This document shows, in pieces, positions 34,551 through 42,010 of a stretch of DNA of 42,010 bases (position 1 is the stretch's first letter; each line of letters opens with the position of its first letter). The stretch is from NCBI RefSeq assembly GCF_018449795.1, contig NZ_JAAVVE010000038.1:1-42010 (forward strand), given 5' to 3'. The DNA comes from Sphingomonas sp. dw_22 (GTDB taxonomy: Bacteria > Pseudomonadota > Alphaproteobacteria > Sphingomonadales > Sphingomonadaceae). A program made the translations under genes and the position numbers. A model generated the notes under the pieces. The model was not told the origin of the DNA. It did no database searches and saw only the letters and a list, made by a program, of their open reading frames with translations.

Positions 34551-35873
34551 ATGGCCGATCACGCCTCCTCCTCCGATCCTGCGGTCCAGCGCCAGCTCGA
34601 CCGCCTGACCGCGCTCTCCCCCGGGGCCGATATCCTCGGCCTGGAGCGGATCACCGCGCTGCTCGCCCGTATCGGCGATCCGCATCTCCGCCTGCCGCCT
34701 GTGCTCCATGTCGCCGGCACCAACGGCAAGGGTTCCACCTGTGCCTTCCTGCGCGCCGCGATCGAGGCCGCCGGCCTCAGGACGCATGTCTATTCCAGCC
34801 CGCATCTCGTCCGCTTCAACGAGCGCATCCGCCTGGCCGGCAAGCTGATCGAAGATGCCGAGCTGGCACCGCTGCTGGAGGAAGTGCTCGACGCCGGCGG
34901 CGATATCGGCGCCAGCTTCTTCGAAGTCACCACCGCCGCCGCCTTCCTCGCCTTCGCGCGCACCCCGGCGGATGCCTGCATCGTCGAGGTCGGCCTGGGC
35001 GGGCGCCTCGATGCCACCAACGTCGTCCAGAAGCCCGCCGCCACCGGCATCGCCCAGCTCGGCATCGATCACCAGTCCTTCCTGGGCGACACCGCCGAGG
35101 CGATCGCCGCCGAGAAGGCCGGCATCGCCAAGCCCGGCGTGCCGCTGGTGACGATGGCCTATCCCACCGCCATCGCCCGGATCGTCGCCGATGCCGCCGC
35201 CCGCGCCGGCGCGACGCTCCAGGCCGAGGGCAGTGCTTGGCGCTACGCGATCCGCGACGGCAAGATCCGCTACGAGGACGCGCAAGGCAGCCTCGATCTC
35301 CCCCTCCCCCTGCTGGCCGGCCCGCACCAGCCCGGCAACCTCGCGCTCGCCACCGCGATGCTCCGCCACCAGAGCGTCCTCGCCCTCCCGCAATCCGCCT
35401 TCGCCGATGCCGCGCGTACCGCCCGCTGGCCCGCGCGGATGCAGAGGCTCTCGCCGGGTCCGTTGCTCGGTCTCCTCCCGCAAGGAAGCGAGATCTGGCT
35501 CGACGGCGGCCACAATCCCGCCGCCGCCGAAGCGGTGAGCGCCACGCTCGCCCAGGTCGCGCAGGGGCGCCCCGTCCAGCTCGTCCTCGGCATGCTCGCC
35601 AACAAGGACGCGCAGGGCTTGCTCGCCCCCTTCGCACCGCTCGCCGCCGGACTGCACGCCGTCCCGGTCCCCGGCCATGAGCACCACAGCCCGGCCAGCC
35701 TGGCCCAGGCAGCGCAGGCGCTCGGCATCTCCCAAGCGACACCCGCGAGCGATGTCCCCCAAGCCCTGGCGGCCATCGCGCAACAGGCCGGCCCCCCGCC
35801 GATCGTGCTGATCCTGGGCTCGCTCTACCTCGCTGGAACTGTGCTCGAAGCCAATCGCGAGCTGCCCGACTGA
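34551..35873 (+). CDS. folC: Dihydrofolate synthase / folylpolyglutamate synthase
   Basis: 440-residue Mur-ligase-like enzyme that adds glutamate to dihydropteroate and folates. The P-loop HVAGTNGKGST spans about 53-63, followed by YSSPHLVRFNERI, VEVGLGGRLDATNV and the C-terminal WLDGGHNPAA. I chose the ATG at 34551; the nearest purine-rich site (GGAGGGG, from the repeat) is 13 nt upstream, longer than ideal. Confidence 0.95.
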   Translation: MADHASSSDPAVQRQLDRLTALSPGADILGLERITALLARIGDPHLRLPPVLHVAGTNGKGSTCAFLRAAIEAAGLRTHVYSSPHLVRFNERIRLAGKLIEDAELAPLLEEVLDAGGDIGASFFEVTTAAAFLAFARTPADACIVEVGLGGRLDATNVVQKPAATGIAQLGIDHQSFLGDTAEAIAAEKAGIAKPGVPLVTMAYPTAIARIVADAAARAGATLQAEGSAWRYAIRDGKIRYEDAQGSLDLPLPLLAGPHQPGNLALATAMLRHQSVLALPQSAFADAARTARWPARMQRLSPGPLLGLLPQGSEIWLDGGHNPAAAEAVSATLAQVAQGRPVQLVLGMLANKDAQGLLAPFAPLAAGLHAVPVPGHEHHSPASLAQAAQALGISQATPASDVPQALAAIAQQAGPPPIVLILGSLYLAGTVLEANRELPD

Positions 35874-35904
35874 AGGCGGAATCGATCTGTCTTATTGCGA
35901 TTGA

Positions 35905-35914
35905 CTATTAATAG
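35905..35914. promoter_or_regulatory. AT-rich 10-bp palindrome upstream of the hypothetical gene
   Basis: CTATTAATAG is perfectly palindromic and sits in an AT-rich patch in the 85-bp spacer after folC. It could be an operator or part of a promoter; no partner hexamer is clear. Confidence 0.35.
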
Positions 35915-35958
35915 CGAAATGCGGAACACTCCCGTCATTGCCAGGGAGAGTCGCGTTC

Positions 35959-36387
35959 ATGTCCGTCACCAATGCCCTCACCACCGCCCTGCCCGAGCTC
36001 CAGCCCGAGGATTCCGGCGCGCGCCTGTTGCTGTTCGGCATCCGCCAGCTGGGCGCGCACGGCCTGCACGATGCCTGCACCGCCCACGCTTTCGTGGTGG
36101 CGTTCGGCAAGGGCTTCCAGCGCCCGCTCCTGCTGCTGCGCGCGCTGATGCAGGAGATGTCGGCGATCGCCTCGGGGCCGATCCAGATCGCGCCCTGGTG
36201 CTGCCCGCGCATGACCGCGTCGGAGGCGGCGCTGCTTCAGGTCGTCGCCCGCGTCGGCACCAATCCCCATGCCGCGCAGGTGCTGCTGGCCGATGTGCTC
36301 GGCATCCGCGACGCCACCGGCGTCCTGCCCACCGCCCACGCGCTGGCGAACGCCTTTGCCGACATGGCGCTACCGCTCGGCGACTAG
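35959..36387 (+). CDS. Small conserved hypothetical (DUF6628-like)
   Basis: 142-residue cytoplasmic protein without membrane or signal segments. It contains GARLLLFGIRQLGAHGLHDA, RPLLLLRALMQEMS, IQIAPWCCPRMTASEAALL and [18 protein letters not shown] recall this pattern from sphingomonad proteins named DUF6628, but could not check it. The paired WCCPRM cysteines are distinctive and might bind a metal (inference). AGGGAGAG precedes the ATG at 35959. Its last 18 nt overlap the convergent TPR gene. Confidence 0.7.
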   Translation: MSVTNALTTALPELQPEDSGARLLLFGIRQLGAHGLHDACTAHAFVVAFGKGFQRPLLLLRALMQEMSAIASGPIQIAPWCCPRMTASEAALLQVVARVGTNPHAAQVLLADVLGIRDATGVLPTAHALANAFADMALPLGD

Positions 36388-37140
36388 CCCCTGCGCGCGC
36401 AGCCGGCCCAGCGTCTCGCCCGCCCAGCGATACATGTCGGCATCCGCCGCGCGCTGCTGGCGGTCGAGCCGTTTCATCCGGCTCTCGACTTCCTCCAGCA
36501 CCGTCATCGCCTGGCGCTCGCGGCCCTGGTCGATCAGCAGCGCGGCGTAGCGGCACCGCGCCTCCTCGCCCGGCAGGCGGGTGACGATATCGGCATAGAG
36601 TGCCAGCGCCTCGTCCGTCCGCCCCAGATGCTCGAATATCTTGGCGCGCAGCAGCCCCCGGCGATCCTTGTCGCTCTGCCCGATCGGCTCGGGGATCGCG
36701 TCGACCAGCGCCAGCGCCTCTGCCCCTTGCCCGGCCGCATAGAGCGACGACGCCAGCTTCATCTGGGTCCGCGCATCGGGCTCGCCCGGCGTCATCCGCA
36801 ACGCTTCGCGATAATAGGGCAATGCCTCGCCATGCCGGCCCAGCGCCGCAAGGGCATCGGCGAGCCGCAGCCGGTTGGCGGCGGTATCGGCAAGGTCCAG
36901 CGCATCACGTGCCGCGCGCACCTCGCGCTCGGGATCGAGCGTCGCCACCGCCTGCGCCCGCACGGCACGGACATGGCGGTTGCTCCCCATCCCCGGCAAT
37001 ATCTCGACGACCAGATAGGCAAGCGCGGAGACCATCGGCAGGAAGATCAGCGCCGTCAGCCACAGCGGATTGCGCCCGTTGCGCATCAGATGGACGATGC
37101 ACAGCACCTGGATCGCGATGACGACGCCATAGGCGATCAT
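36370..37140 (-). CDS. TPR protein with N-terminal membrane anchor (PLDc_N-like)
   Basis: 256-residue protein. The N-terminus has two hydrophobic segments ([19 protein letters not shown] and [23 protein letters not shown]) in the pattern of the phospholipase-D nuclease N-terminal domain (N-PLW...P--GALAY). The rest is helical repeats resembling TPR units ([55 protein letters not shown]). It probably acts as a membrane-tethered scaffold; function unknown. The ATG at 37140 overlaps the ampG-like stop by 4 nt. Confidence 0.8.
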   Translation of the reverse strand: MIAYGVVIAIQVLCIVHLMRNGRNPLWLTALIFLPMVSALAYLVVEILPGMGSNRHVRAVRAQAVATLDPEREVRAARDALDLADTAANRLRLADALAALGRHGEALPYYREALRMTPGEPDARTQMKLASSLYAAGQGAEALALVDAIPEPIGQSDKDRRGLLRAKIFEHLGRTDEALALYADIVTRLPGEEARCRYAALLIDQGRERQAMTVLEEVESRMKRLDRQQRAADADMYRWAGETLGRLRAQGLVAER

Positions 37141-38906
37141 GCCTTTGGCTCCTCCTCGCGCGCATCCCCCTCGCCCACCGTGCCGGCGGTGCCGATCGAG
37201 CGGTCGACCAGCCCGGTATGCATCATCCACCAATAGATCAGCACGCCCGGCACCGCGATCACGGTGGTCAGCAGGTAGAAGTTCACATAGCCCATCGCCT
37301 CGATCAGGCTGCCTGCGGTCGTGCCGGTGACGAAGCGGCCGACGATGCTCGCCCCCGCCGAGATCAGGGCATATTGCGCGGCGGTGAAGCGCAGATCGGT
37401 CAGCGCCGAGAAATAGGCGATCACCACCACGCCGCCGAAGCCGCTGGCGATATTCTCGAAGCCGATCGACGCCGCCATGCCCAGGTTGGAATGCCCCGCC
37501 GCGGCCAGCCCCGCGAAGCTGAGGTTCGATACCGCCATCAGCACCAGGCTCAGCATCACCGAACGCTTCATGCCCATGCGCGCATAGAGCACGCCGCCGA
37601 TGAACACGCCGATCATGTACGCGAAGAAGCCGAGCGACACGTCGTAAAAGGCGATCTCGTCGTTGGTGAAGCCGAGGTCGTCGAACAGCAGCCGGAAGGT
37701 GAGGTTTGCCAGCGTGTCGCCGATCTTGTGGACGAGGATGAACAGCAGCACGATCAGCGCACCCTCGCGCGCGAAAAACTGCGCGAACGGGCCCCAGATC
37801 GACTTGGCCACGGTGCCCAGCCCCTTGCGCTCGGCAGGCGCGCGGTGGCGCGTCGGCTCGCCGATGACGAGTCCGGCAATGATCGCCGGCAGCGCGAACA
37901 GCGCGCAGGCCATATAGGCCGCTTCCCAGCCGAACCGCGCCGCGACCACCAGCGCCACCGCGCCGGCTCCGGCGGATCCGATCCGCCAGCCATATTGCGA
38001 CATGCCCGAGCCGTAACCCAGTTGCTGCGGCTCCAATATCTCGATCCGGTAGCCGTCGATGACGATGTCATAGGTCGCGCCGGCGATGCCGACGAGCACG
38101 GCGGCGATCACCGTCGGCATGATATTGGCCGGGTCCGGATCGGTCAGCGCCAGGTTCCAGACTGCGGCGACGACCAGCACGCCCGCGACGATCAGCCACG
38201 AGACGCGCTGCCCGAGCGCGCCGTGCAGCGGAATGCGGACGCCGTCCACGATCCACGCCCACAGGAATTTGAAGTTGTAGACCAGGATCGCCAGCGTGAA
38301 CGCGGTGATCGTCGATTTGGTGATCCCGTCCTGCGCCAGCCGGCTGGTCAGCGTCGCGCCGATCATCGCGAAGGGAAAGCCCGAGGACAGGCCGAGCGCG
38401 AAGGAGGCCAAAGGCCCGTTCTCGAAATAGGGTCGCACACCCTCGGGCAGGTCGGCGCGCCAGTCCGCCGGCGCCGCCGCGCGCCCGGCCAGGAATGCCG
38501 CGACCAGCGCGGCCAGCCCGAGCCACAGCCCGATCGCAGGCGTGAAGCTGAGCGCGGACAGCGCTTTCGGCGGCGAGAACAGCGCGAACAGCACCGCCAG
38601 CAGCAGCAGCACCGCCCCCACCGCGCTTCCTCCCACCATCAGGCTCGCCCCGCCGCTGCGCCGCCAGGCGAAGCTCAGCACCAGCGTCGCCAGGATCACC
38701 AGCAGCCCCAGGTTGAACGTCATCGACGGGCTCAGCGTCGCGGTACCCGAGGTCCAGCCGAGCGCGATGTCCACACCGCGCACGGCCAGGGGCGCGCCGC
38801 CCGGAAACGCGACCGTCATCCACGGCAGCGCGAGCAGCCCCAGGGCCACCAGCAGCGCGGCTTGCGCGGCCAGGTAGAGCCCTGCGGGCCTGGATTGTCC
38901 TTGCAT
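37137..38906 (-). CDS. AmpG-like muropeptide MFS transporter
   Basis: 589-residue multi-span membrane protein. The core from about residue 180 ([39 protein letters not shown], then [29 protein letters not shown] and [15 protein letters not shown]) matches the AmpG family, which imports anhydromuropeptides for cell-wall recycling and beta-lactamase induction. About 170 N-terminal residues form extra hydrophobic segments, making it longer than E. coli AmpG (about 490). The ATG at 38906 (MQGQSRPAG) precedes the first helix; longer readings cross the divergent Rieske gene. It is coupled to the TPR gene. Confidence 0.85.
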   Translation of the reverse strand: MQGQSRPAGLYLAAQAALLVALGLLALPWMTVAFPGGAPLAVRGVDIALGWTSGTATLSPSMTFNLGLLVILATLVLSFAWRRSGGASLMVGGSAVGAVLLLLAVLFALFSPPKALSALSFTPAIGLWLGLAALVAAFLAGRAAAPADWRADLPEGVRPYFENGPLASFALGLSSGFPFAMIGATLTSRLAQDGITKSTITAFTLAILVYNFKFLWAWIVDGVRIPLHGALGQRVSWLIVAGVLVVAAVWNLALTDPDPANIMPTVIAAVLVGIAGATYDIVIDGYRIEILEPQQLGYGSGMSQYGWRIGSAGAGAVALVVAARFGWEAAYMACALFALPAIIAGLVIGEPTRHRAPAERKGLGTVAKSIWGPFAQFFAREGALIVLLFILVHKIGDTLANLTFRLLFDDLGFTNDEIAFYDVSLGFFAYMIGVFIGGVLYARMGMKRSVMLSLVLMAVSNLSFAGLAAAGHSNLGMAASIGFENIASGFGGVVVIAYFSALTDLRFTAAQYALISAGASIVGRFVTGTTAGSLIEAMGYVNFYLLTTVIAVPGVLIYWWMMHTGLVDRSIGTAGTVGEGDAREEEPKA

Positions 38907-38923
38907 TATCGTCTTGTCCCCAG

Positions 38924-38956
38924 GGCCTTTCGGGCTGAAACTAGCCGAAAATGGCC
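38924..38956. promoter_or_regulatory. Imperfect dyad in the ampG / Rieske divergent spacer
   Basis: GGCCTTTCGGGCT and AGCCGAAAATGGCC are near-complementary arms around GAAACT in a 72-bp divergent spacer. Location and symmetry suit an operator serving both genes; this is inference. Confidence 0.4.
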
Positions 38957-38978
38957 GGAAGGCCAGAGGGAGAGGATC

Positions 38979-40109
38979 ATGAACGCCAGTCTGCCGACCG
39001 ATGGGCAACTCGCCCTGGCGCGCAAGCTCGCCACGGGCGGTATGCGGGGCGAGGGCGCGGTCGCCCATGTCGATGCGAGCGCCTATACCAGCCCCGAACG
39101 CTTCGCCGCCGAGCAGGCGCGCATCTTCGCCCGGACGCCGCTGGTCATCGCCCCTTCGGCGCTCCTGCCGGAGCCCAACATGGCGATCCCGCACGACGGC
39201 TTCGGCAAGCCGCTGCTGATCACCCGCGACAGGCAGGGCGAGGCGCATGTGTTCCTGAACGTCTGCCGCCATCGCGGCACCCGGCTGGTCGAGGGATGCG
39301 CGGCGGTCCACGGCCTGCGCCTGGTCTGCCCCTATCATGCCTGGACCTACACGCTGGACGGCCGCCTCGCCGGGCTGCCGCGCCCCGATACCTTCCCCGG
39401 CCTCGACAAGTCCGCCCACGGCCTCAAGCGCCTGCCCACCCACGAAGCCGGCGGCCTGATCTGGTTCGCCTTCGACGGCACCGCCGATTTCGCCGAAGCC
39501 GACACGCTGGCCCGCGATTTCGCCGCTTTCGATCTCGCCGGCCAGCACAGCTTCCGCCACCGCACACACCGGGTGAAGGCGAACTGGAAGCTCATCATGG
39601 ACGCCTTCCTGGAGGGCTATCACATCCAGCGCCTCCATGCCGGCACGATCGCGCCCTTCTTCAAGGACGGCGTCTCCACCGCCGACGCGATCGGCCCGCA
39701 CCAGCGCTCCGCCGTAGGCCGCGACGCGGCGCTGGCCGCGCTGTCCTCCAGCGACTGGGCGACGCTGCGCGCGGCGATCACCTACACCTATCAGATGTTC
39801 CCCGGCACCGTGCTGGTGGTCAGCCCCGATTACATCAACCTGATGGTGCTGATGCCCCAGGCGGTGGACGAAGTGCTGGTCGAGGATTTCATGCTGATCC
39901 CCGAAGCCCCCGCCACCGAAAAGGCGCTCGCCCATTGGGAGAAGAGCTGGGAGCTGCTCGACGGCGGCGTCTTCGCTTCCGAGGATTTCCGCGCCTGCGA
40001 GCTGGGGCAGCAGGGCCTGGCATCGGGCGCGCTGGACCGGGTCACGCTCGGCACGCTCGAACTCGGCATCCGCCATTTCCACGATGCCGTCGAAGCGAGG
40101 CTGGGCTGA
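38979..40109 (+). CDS. Rieske-type ring-hydroxylating oxygenase alpha subunit
   Basis: 376-residue oxygenase. The Rieske [2Fe-2S] ligands are C96, H98, C117 and H120 (CRHRG and CPYHAW). The C-terminal catalytic domain has the mononuclear iron ligands H215 and H220 in [10 protein letters not shown], with E212 in the place of the usual bridging Asp. The residue pattern resembles choline or glycine-betaine monooxygenase-like members as much as aromatic dioxygenases; the substrate is unknown. No ferredoxin, reductase or beta subunit is adjacent, so electron donors must be encoded elsewhere. AGAGGGAGAGGA precedes the ATG at 38979. Confidence 0.9.
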   Translation: MNASLPTDGQLALARKLATGGMRGEGAVAHVDASAYTSPERFAAEQARIFARTPLVIAPSALLPEPNMAIPHDGFGKPLLITRDRQGEAHVFLNVCRHRGTRLVEGCAAVHGLRLVCPYHAWTYTLDGRLAGLPRPDTFPGLDKSAHGLKRLPTHEAGGLIWFAFDGTADFAEADTLARDFAAFDLAGQHSFRHRTHRVKANWKLIMDAFLEGYHIQRLHAGTIAPFFKDGVSTADAIGPHQRSAVGRDAALAALSSSDWATLRAAITYTYQMFPGTVLVVSPDYINLMVLMPQAVDEVLVEDFMLIPEAPATEKALAHWEKSWELLDGGVFASEDFRACELGQQGLASGALDRVTLGTLELGIRHFHDAVEARLG

Positions 40110-40198
40110 GACGAGCCGTGTCCGCGCACGGAACCGGTATCGCCACGGTTAAGGAATCGCGCCCTACGATATGTCCAAGTCATCGATAGGAGTTCGAC

Positions 40199-40330
40199 AT
40201 GTCCTCTCGCGCTTCCGCCCGTGCCCTGCCGCATCGGCCCACCCCCGTGCTGGAGGTCGTGGCACGGCTTTCGGTCGCCGCGTCGGTCTTCTCGTGGCTC
40301 GGCGTGGTTCTCGCGCTGCTCTGGCGCTGA
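40199..40330 (+). CDS. 43-residue single-span membrane peptide
   Basis: ATG 40199 to TGA 40330 encodes 43 residues: a basic N-terminus (MSSRASARALPHRP) and one hydrophobic helix (SVAASVFSWLGVVLALLW) ending in Arg. AGGAG lies 6 nt before the ATG, one of the better ribosome sites in the window. An overlapping 62-codon frame from 40171 has no such site. The stop is 3 nt from the convergent receiver gene. Similar short proteins are often missed by annotation; function unknown. Confidence 0.6.
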   Translation: MSSRASARALPHRPTPVLEVVARLSVAASVFSWLGVVLALLWR

Positions 40331-40333
40331 GCG

Positions 40334-40768
40334 TCAGCCCGCCGTCCCGAACAGGCTGAAGCTGTCGGGCAGCCGCCGCGGCACCTTGCCGCCTTCGATC
40401 ACGGCCTCGATCGCCCGGATCGCCACGAACAGGTCGCGCTGCTGATAGGGCTTGGTAAGGCAGCCCGCCGCCAGCGCCTGCGCATCGACCGGGCAGTTGC
40501 CGGTCACGAACAGCACCGCGATCCCCCGGCCCTGCGCCGCGCGCGCCACCTCGATGCCGTTGCCGTCGGCCAGGTCGATATCCACCAGCACCAGGTCGAT
40601 CCCGCCGCCGCCCTCCATCGCGCGCACCGCAGCCGCCACCGAATCCACCGTCGCCACGATCGCGAAGCCTTCGCCGATCAGGAAATGCTCGGTATCGAAC
40701 GCGACCAGCGGCTCGTCCTCGACGATCAGCAGCCTCTCTATCCGTCGCTTACGCCTGCCGAACAACAT
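40334..40768 (-). CDS. Stand-alone response regulator receiver
   Basis: 144-residue single receiver domain without output domain. Acidic E17/D18, phospho-acceptor D63 (LVLVDIDLADG), T89 (FVTGN) and K106 (LTKPY) are all present, so it should be phosphorylatable. A basic N-terminus (MLFGRRKRRIERLL) precedes the domain. Sphingomonads use stand-alone receivers in general stress signalling, but the loop here (FVTGNC) is not the exact FATGUY motif, so I do not assign it. No kinase gene is adjacent. Confidence 0.88.
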   Translation of the reverse strand: MLFGRRKRRIERLLIVEDEPLVAFDTEHFLIGEGFAIVATVDSVAAAVRAMEGGGGIDLVLVDIDLADGNGIEVARAAQGRGIAVLFVTGNCPVDAQALAAGCLTKPYQQRDLFVAIRAIEAVIEGGKVPRRLPDSFSLFGTAG

Positions 40769-40875
40769 TCGTTACGCACCCATGCCCGATCGCTTCGCCA
40801 ACGCCTAACGCGCGAAACCCCTTTCAGCGCCGCAATAATTTTTGCCCAACCCGTCATAATCGCTATATCGCCGCA

Positions 40876-42010
40876 GTGCCCGCCTCCAAGCCCCCAAAAC
40901 CCGAAGCTGCCCTGCAGCGCATCGCCAAACTGCTCGCCCGTGCAGGAATCGCGTCGCGCCGCGAGATCGAGCGGATGATCATCGACGGCCGCGTCGCGCT
41001 GGACGGCAAGGTGCTCGATACGCCGGCCACCGTGCTGCCCTCGCTCCACGGCGTCACCGTCGACGGCCAGCCGGTCCAGGCGCCCGCTCCGGCGCGGCTG
41101 TTCCGCTACCACAAGCCCTCGGGCTTCCTCACCGCCGAGCGCGATTTCACCGGCCGCCCGACCATCTACGATCGCATGCCCAGCGGCCTGCCGCGCGTCA
41201 TGCCGGTGGGCCGGCTCGACCTGAACACCGAGGGGCTGCTGCTCCTCACCACCGACGGCGAACTCAAGCGCCAGCTCGAGCTCCCCTCGGTCGGCGTCGA
41301 GCGCAGCTATCGCGCCCGCGCCTATGGCCAGGTGAGCCAGGCCCAGCTCGAAGACCTGATGCTCGGCATCGAGATCGAGGGCGTCCGCTACGGATCGATC
41401 AACGCCAATATCGAGCGGCGCACCGGCGCGAACCTGTGGATCGAGATGACGCTGACCGAAGGCAAGAACCGCGAGGTGCGCCGCGTGCTCGAGCATCTCG
41501 GCCTCCAGGTCAGCCGCCTGATTCGCACCCGCTACGGCCCCTTCCATCTCGGCGACCTGCCCGCCGGCGATGTCGACGAGATCCGCCAGCACGATCTGGT
41601 CACCTTCCGCACCGTGCTCGGCAAGCCGGGCGGGGGCAAGGCGGCCTCCAACCTCCAGTTCGCGGTGCGCGAGCGCGTCGTCGCGCCGCCGCTGCCCAGG
41701 GCCAAGCCGGTCGGCGAACCCGAACGCCCGAGCACCCGCCCCGCGCGCGGTCCCCGTCCGATGCCCAACGTGCCATCGAGATTCGCGCCTCGCTCCGAAC
41801 CCGCGCCCCAGGAGGAACGCCCGGCCGGCCGGAGCGGCGGTCCGGCCCGTGGCGCCGCCCCGCGTCCGGTGCGCGACGTACAGCCCAAATTCACGCCTCG
41901 CGTCCCCCCCGGCCGCCGTCCCGACCGCGCAGCCCGGACAGAGCGGCACAGGGAGCGTTGGGGGAAGGGGGTGAGACCCGCGTGGCGCGGGCCGATTTCC
42001 AACAAACACA
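40876..42010 (+). CDS. rRNA pseudouridine synthase (RluB/RsuA type), 3' end beyond window
   Basis: The frame is open from GTG 40876 to the window end (378 codons). An S4 domain (IAKLLARAGIASRREIERMI) comes first, then the RsuA/RluB catalytic domain with D115 in VGRLDLNTEGLLLLT and KNREVRRVLEHLG. From about residue 250 a long Arg/Pro/Gly-rich tail follows, with two related blocks (PRPMPNVPSRFAPR and PRPVRDVQPKFTPR). It modifies 23S or 16S rRNA; RluB is the more likely subgroup given the tail. The GTG is used because no in-frame ATG lies upstream; TTGCCC and TATATC 16 bp apart would place the transcription start at or near it. Confidence 0.88.
   Translation, partial: MPASKPPKPEAALQRIAKLLARAGIASRREIERMIIDGRVALDGKVLDTPATVLPSLHGVTVDGQPVQAPAPARLFRYHKPSGFLTAERDFTGRPTIYDRMPSGLPRVMPVGRLDLNTEGLLLLTTDGELKRQLELPSVGVERSYRARAYGQVSQAQLEDLMLGIEIEGVRYGSINANIERRTGANLWIEMTLTEGKNREVRRVLEHLGLQVSRLIRTRYGPFHLGDLPAGDVDEIRQHDLVTFRTVLGKPGGGKAASNLQFAVRERVVAPPLPRAKPVGEPERPSTRPARGPRPMPNVPSRFAPRSEPAPQEERPAGRSGGPARGAAPRPVRDVQPKFTPRVPPGRRPDRAARTERHRERWGKGVRPAWRGPISNKH

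Noticed and set aside
37218..38978. N-terminal extension of the Rieske frame over ampG (963 codons in total)
   Set aside because: Only the part from 38979 has homology; the upstream portion is antisense to the AmpG-like gene and is His/Gln/Arg-rich.
40130..40155. GGAAC motif resembling an EcfG (general stress) promoter before the 43-residue peptide
   Set aside because: No CGTT at the required 16-18 nt spacing.
40171..40359. 62-codon frame overlapping the 43-residue peptide
   Set aside because: It lacks a ribosome site and runs into the convergent receiver gene; the AGGAG clearly serves the ATG at 40199.

Overview
The window reads as chromosomal DNA of a GC-rich alphaproteobacterium, most likely a sphingomonad (Sphingomonas or a close relative). 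The main reasons are the dusB-ntrB-ntrC-ntrY-ntrX-hfq-hflX block, a fused ispDF, hdaA next to ppk1/ppx, a double-domain Hfq of the kind known from sphingomonads, and palindromic GTCAYCCCGGC-type intergenic repeats. Codon use and composition are uniform. I see no phage, transposase, CRISPR, tRNA or rRNA, and nearly every base lies in or next to a housekeeping gene.

Layout. 1-8200 (minus strand): nitrogen regulation and RNA chaperone operon, read dusB>ntrB>ntrC>ntrY>ntrX>hfq>hflX, with hflX cut by the window edge. 8201-8596: the only gap above 300 bp, a divergent control region. 8597-13327: ispDF and pncC on plus, lipA-ratA on minus, beta-carbonic anhydrase, and ppk2. 13391-16821: aspS on minus, divergent from rnd and a small I78-type lipoprotein gene. 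16974-22565 (minus): a four-gene run with 4-nt overlaps, DUF2066-like>hdaA>ppk1>ppx, tying polyphosphate turnover to the replication-initiation inhibitor HdaA. 22630-28870 (plus): purM, purN, a YjbR-like gene, an EEP-family hydrolase, a large patatin, lapA-like, pyrF. 28934-30162: an SDR gene divergent from an HxlR regulator. 30204-35873 (plus): GNAT gene, trpF, trpB, trpA, accD, folC. 35959-42010: a small sphingomonad-type hypothetical, an ampG-like transporter coupled to a TPR gene, a Rieske oxygenase, a 43-residue membrane peptide, a stand-alone receiver, and an RluB/RsuA-type pseudouridine synthase with a long Arg/Pro-rich tail that runs off the end.

The strongest non-genic signal is a set of palindromic elements (about 90-150 bp) that fill the spacers inside four co-directional gene pairs: lipA/ratA, purM/purN, trpB/trpA and accD/folC. 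Each arm is itself a CCCCTCCC...GGGAGGGG-type hairpin, so either insertion orientation leaves a purine-rich, Shine-Dalgarno-like sequence just before the downstream start codon. The trp and fol copies are recognisably the same element in opposite orientation and show compensatory base changes in two stems. A second family (CACCCCGGC...) sits only at strand-switch boundaries (aspS/rnd divergent, lipoprotein/ppx convergent). Other notable points are the tandem Hfq, an NtrX without the sigma54-contact GAFTGA loop beside an NtrC that keeps it, and an unannotated-size membrane peptide with a very good ribosome binding site.

Limits: functional names rest on motif recognition by eye and on gene order. 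No database search was possible, and promoter calls are weak throughout.
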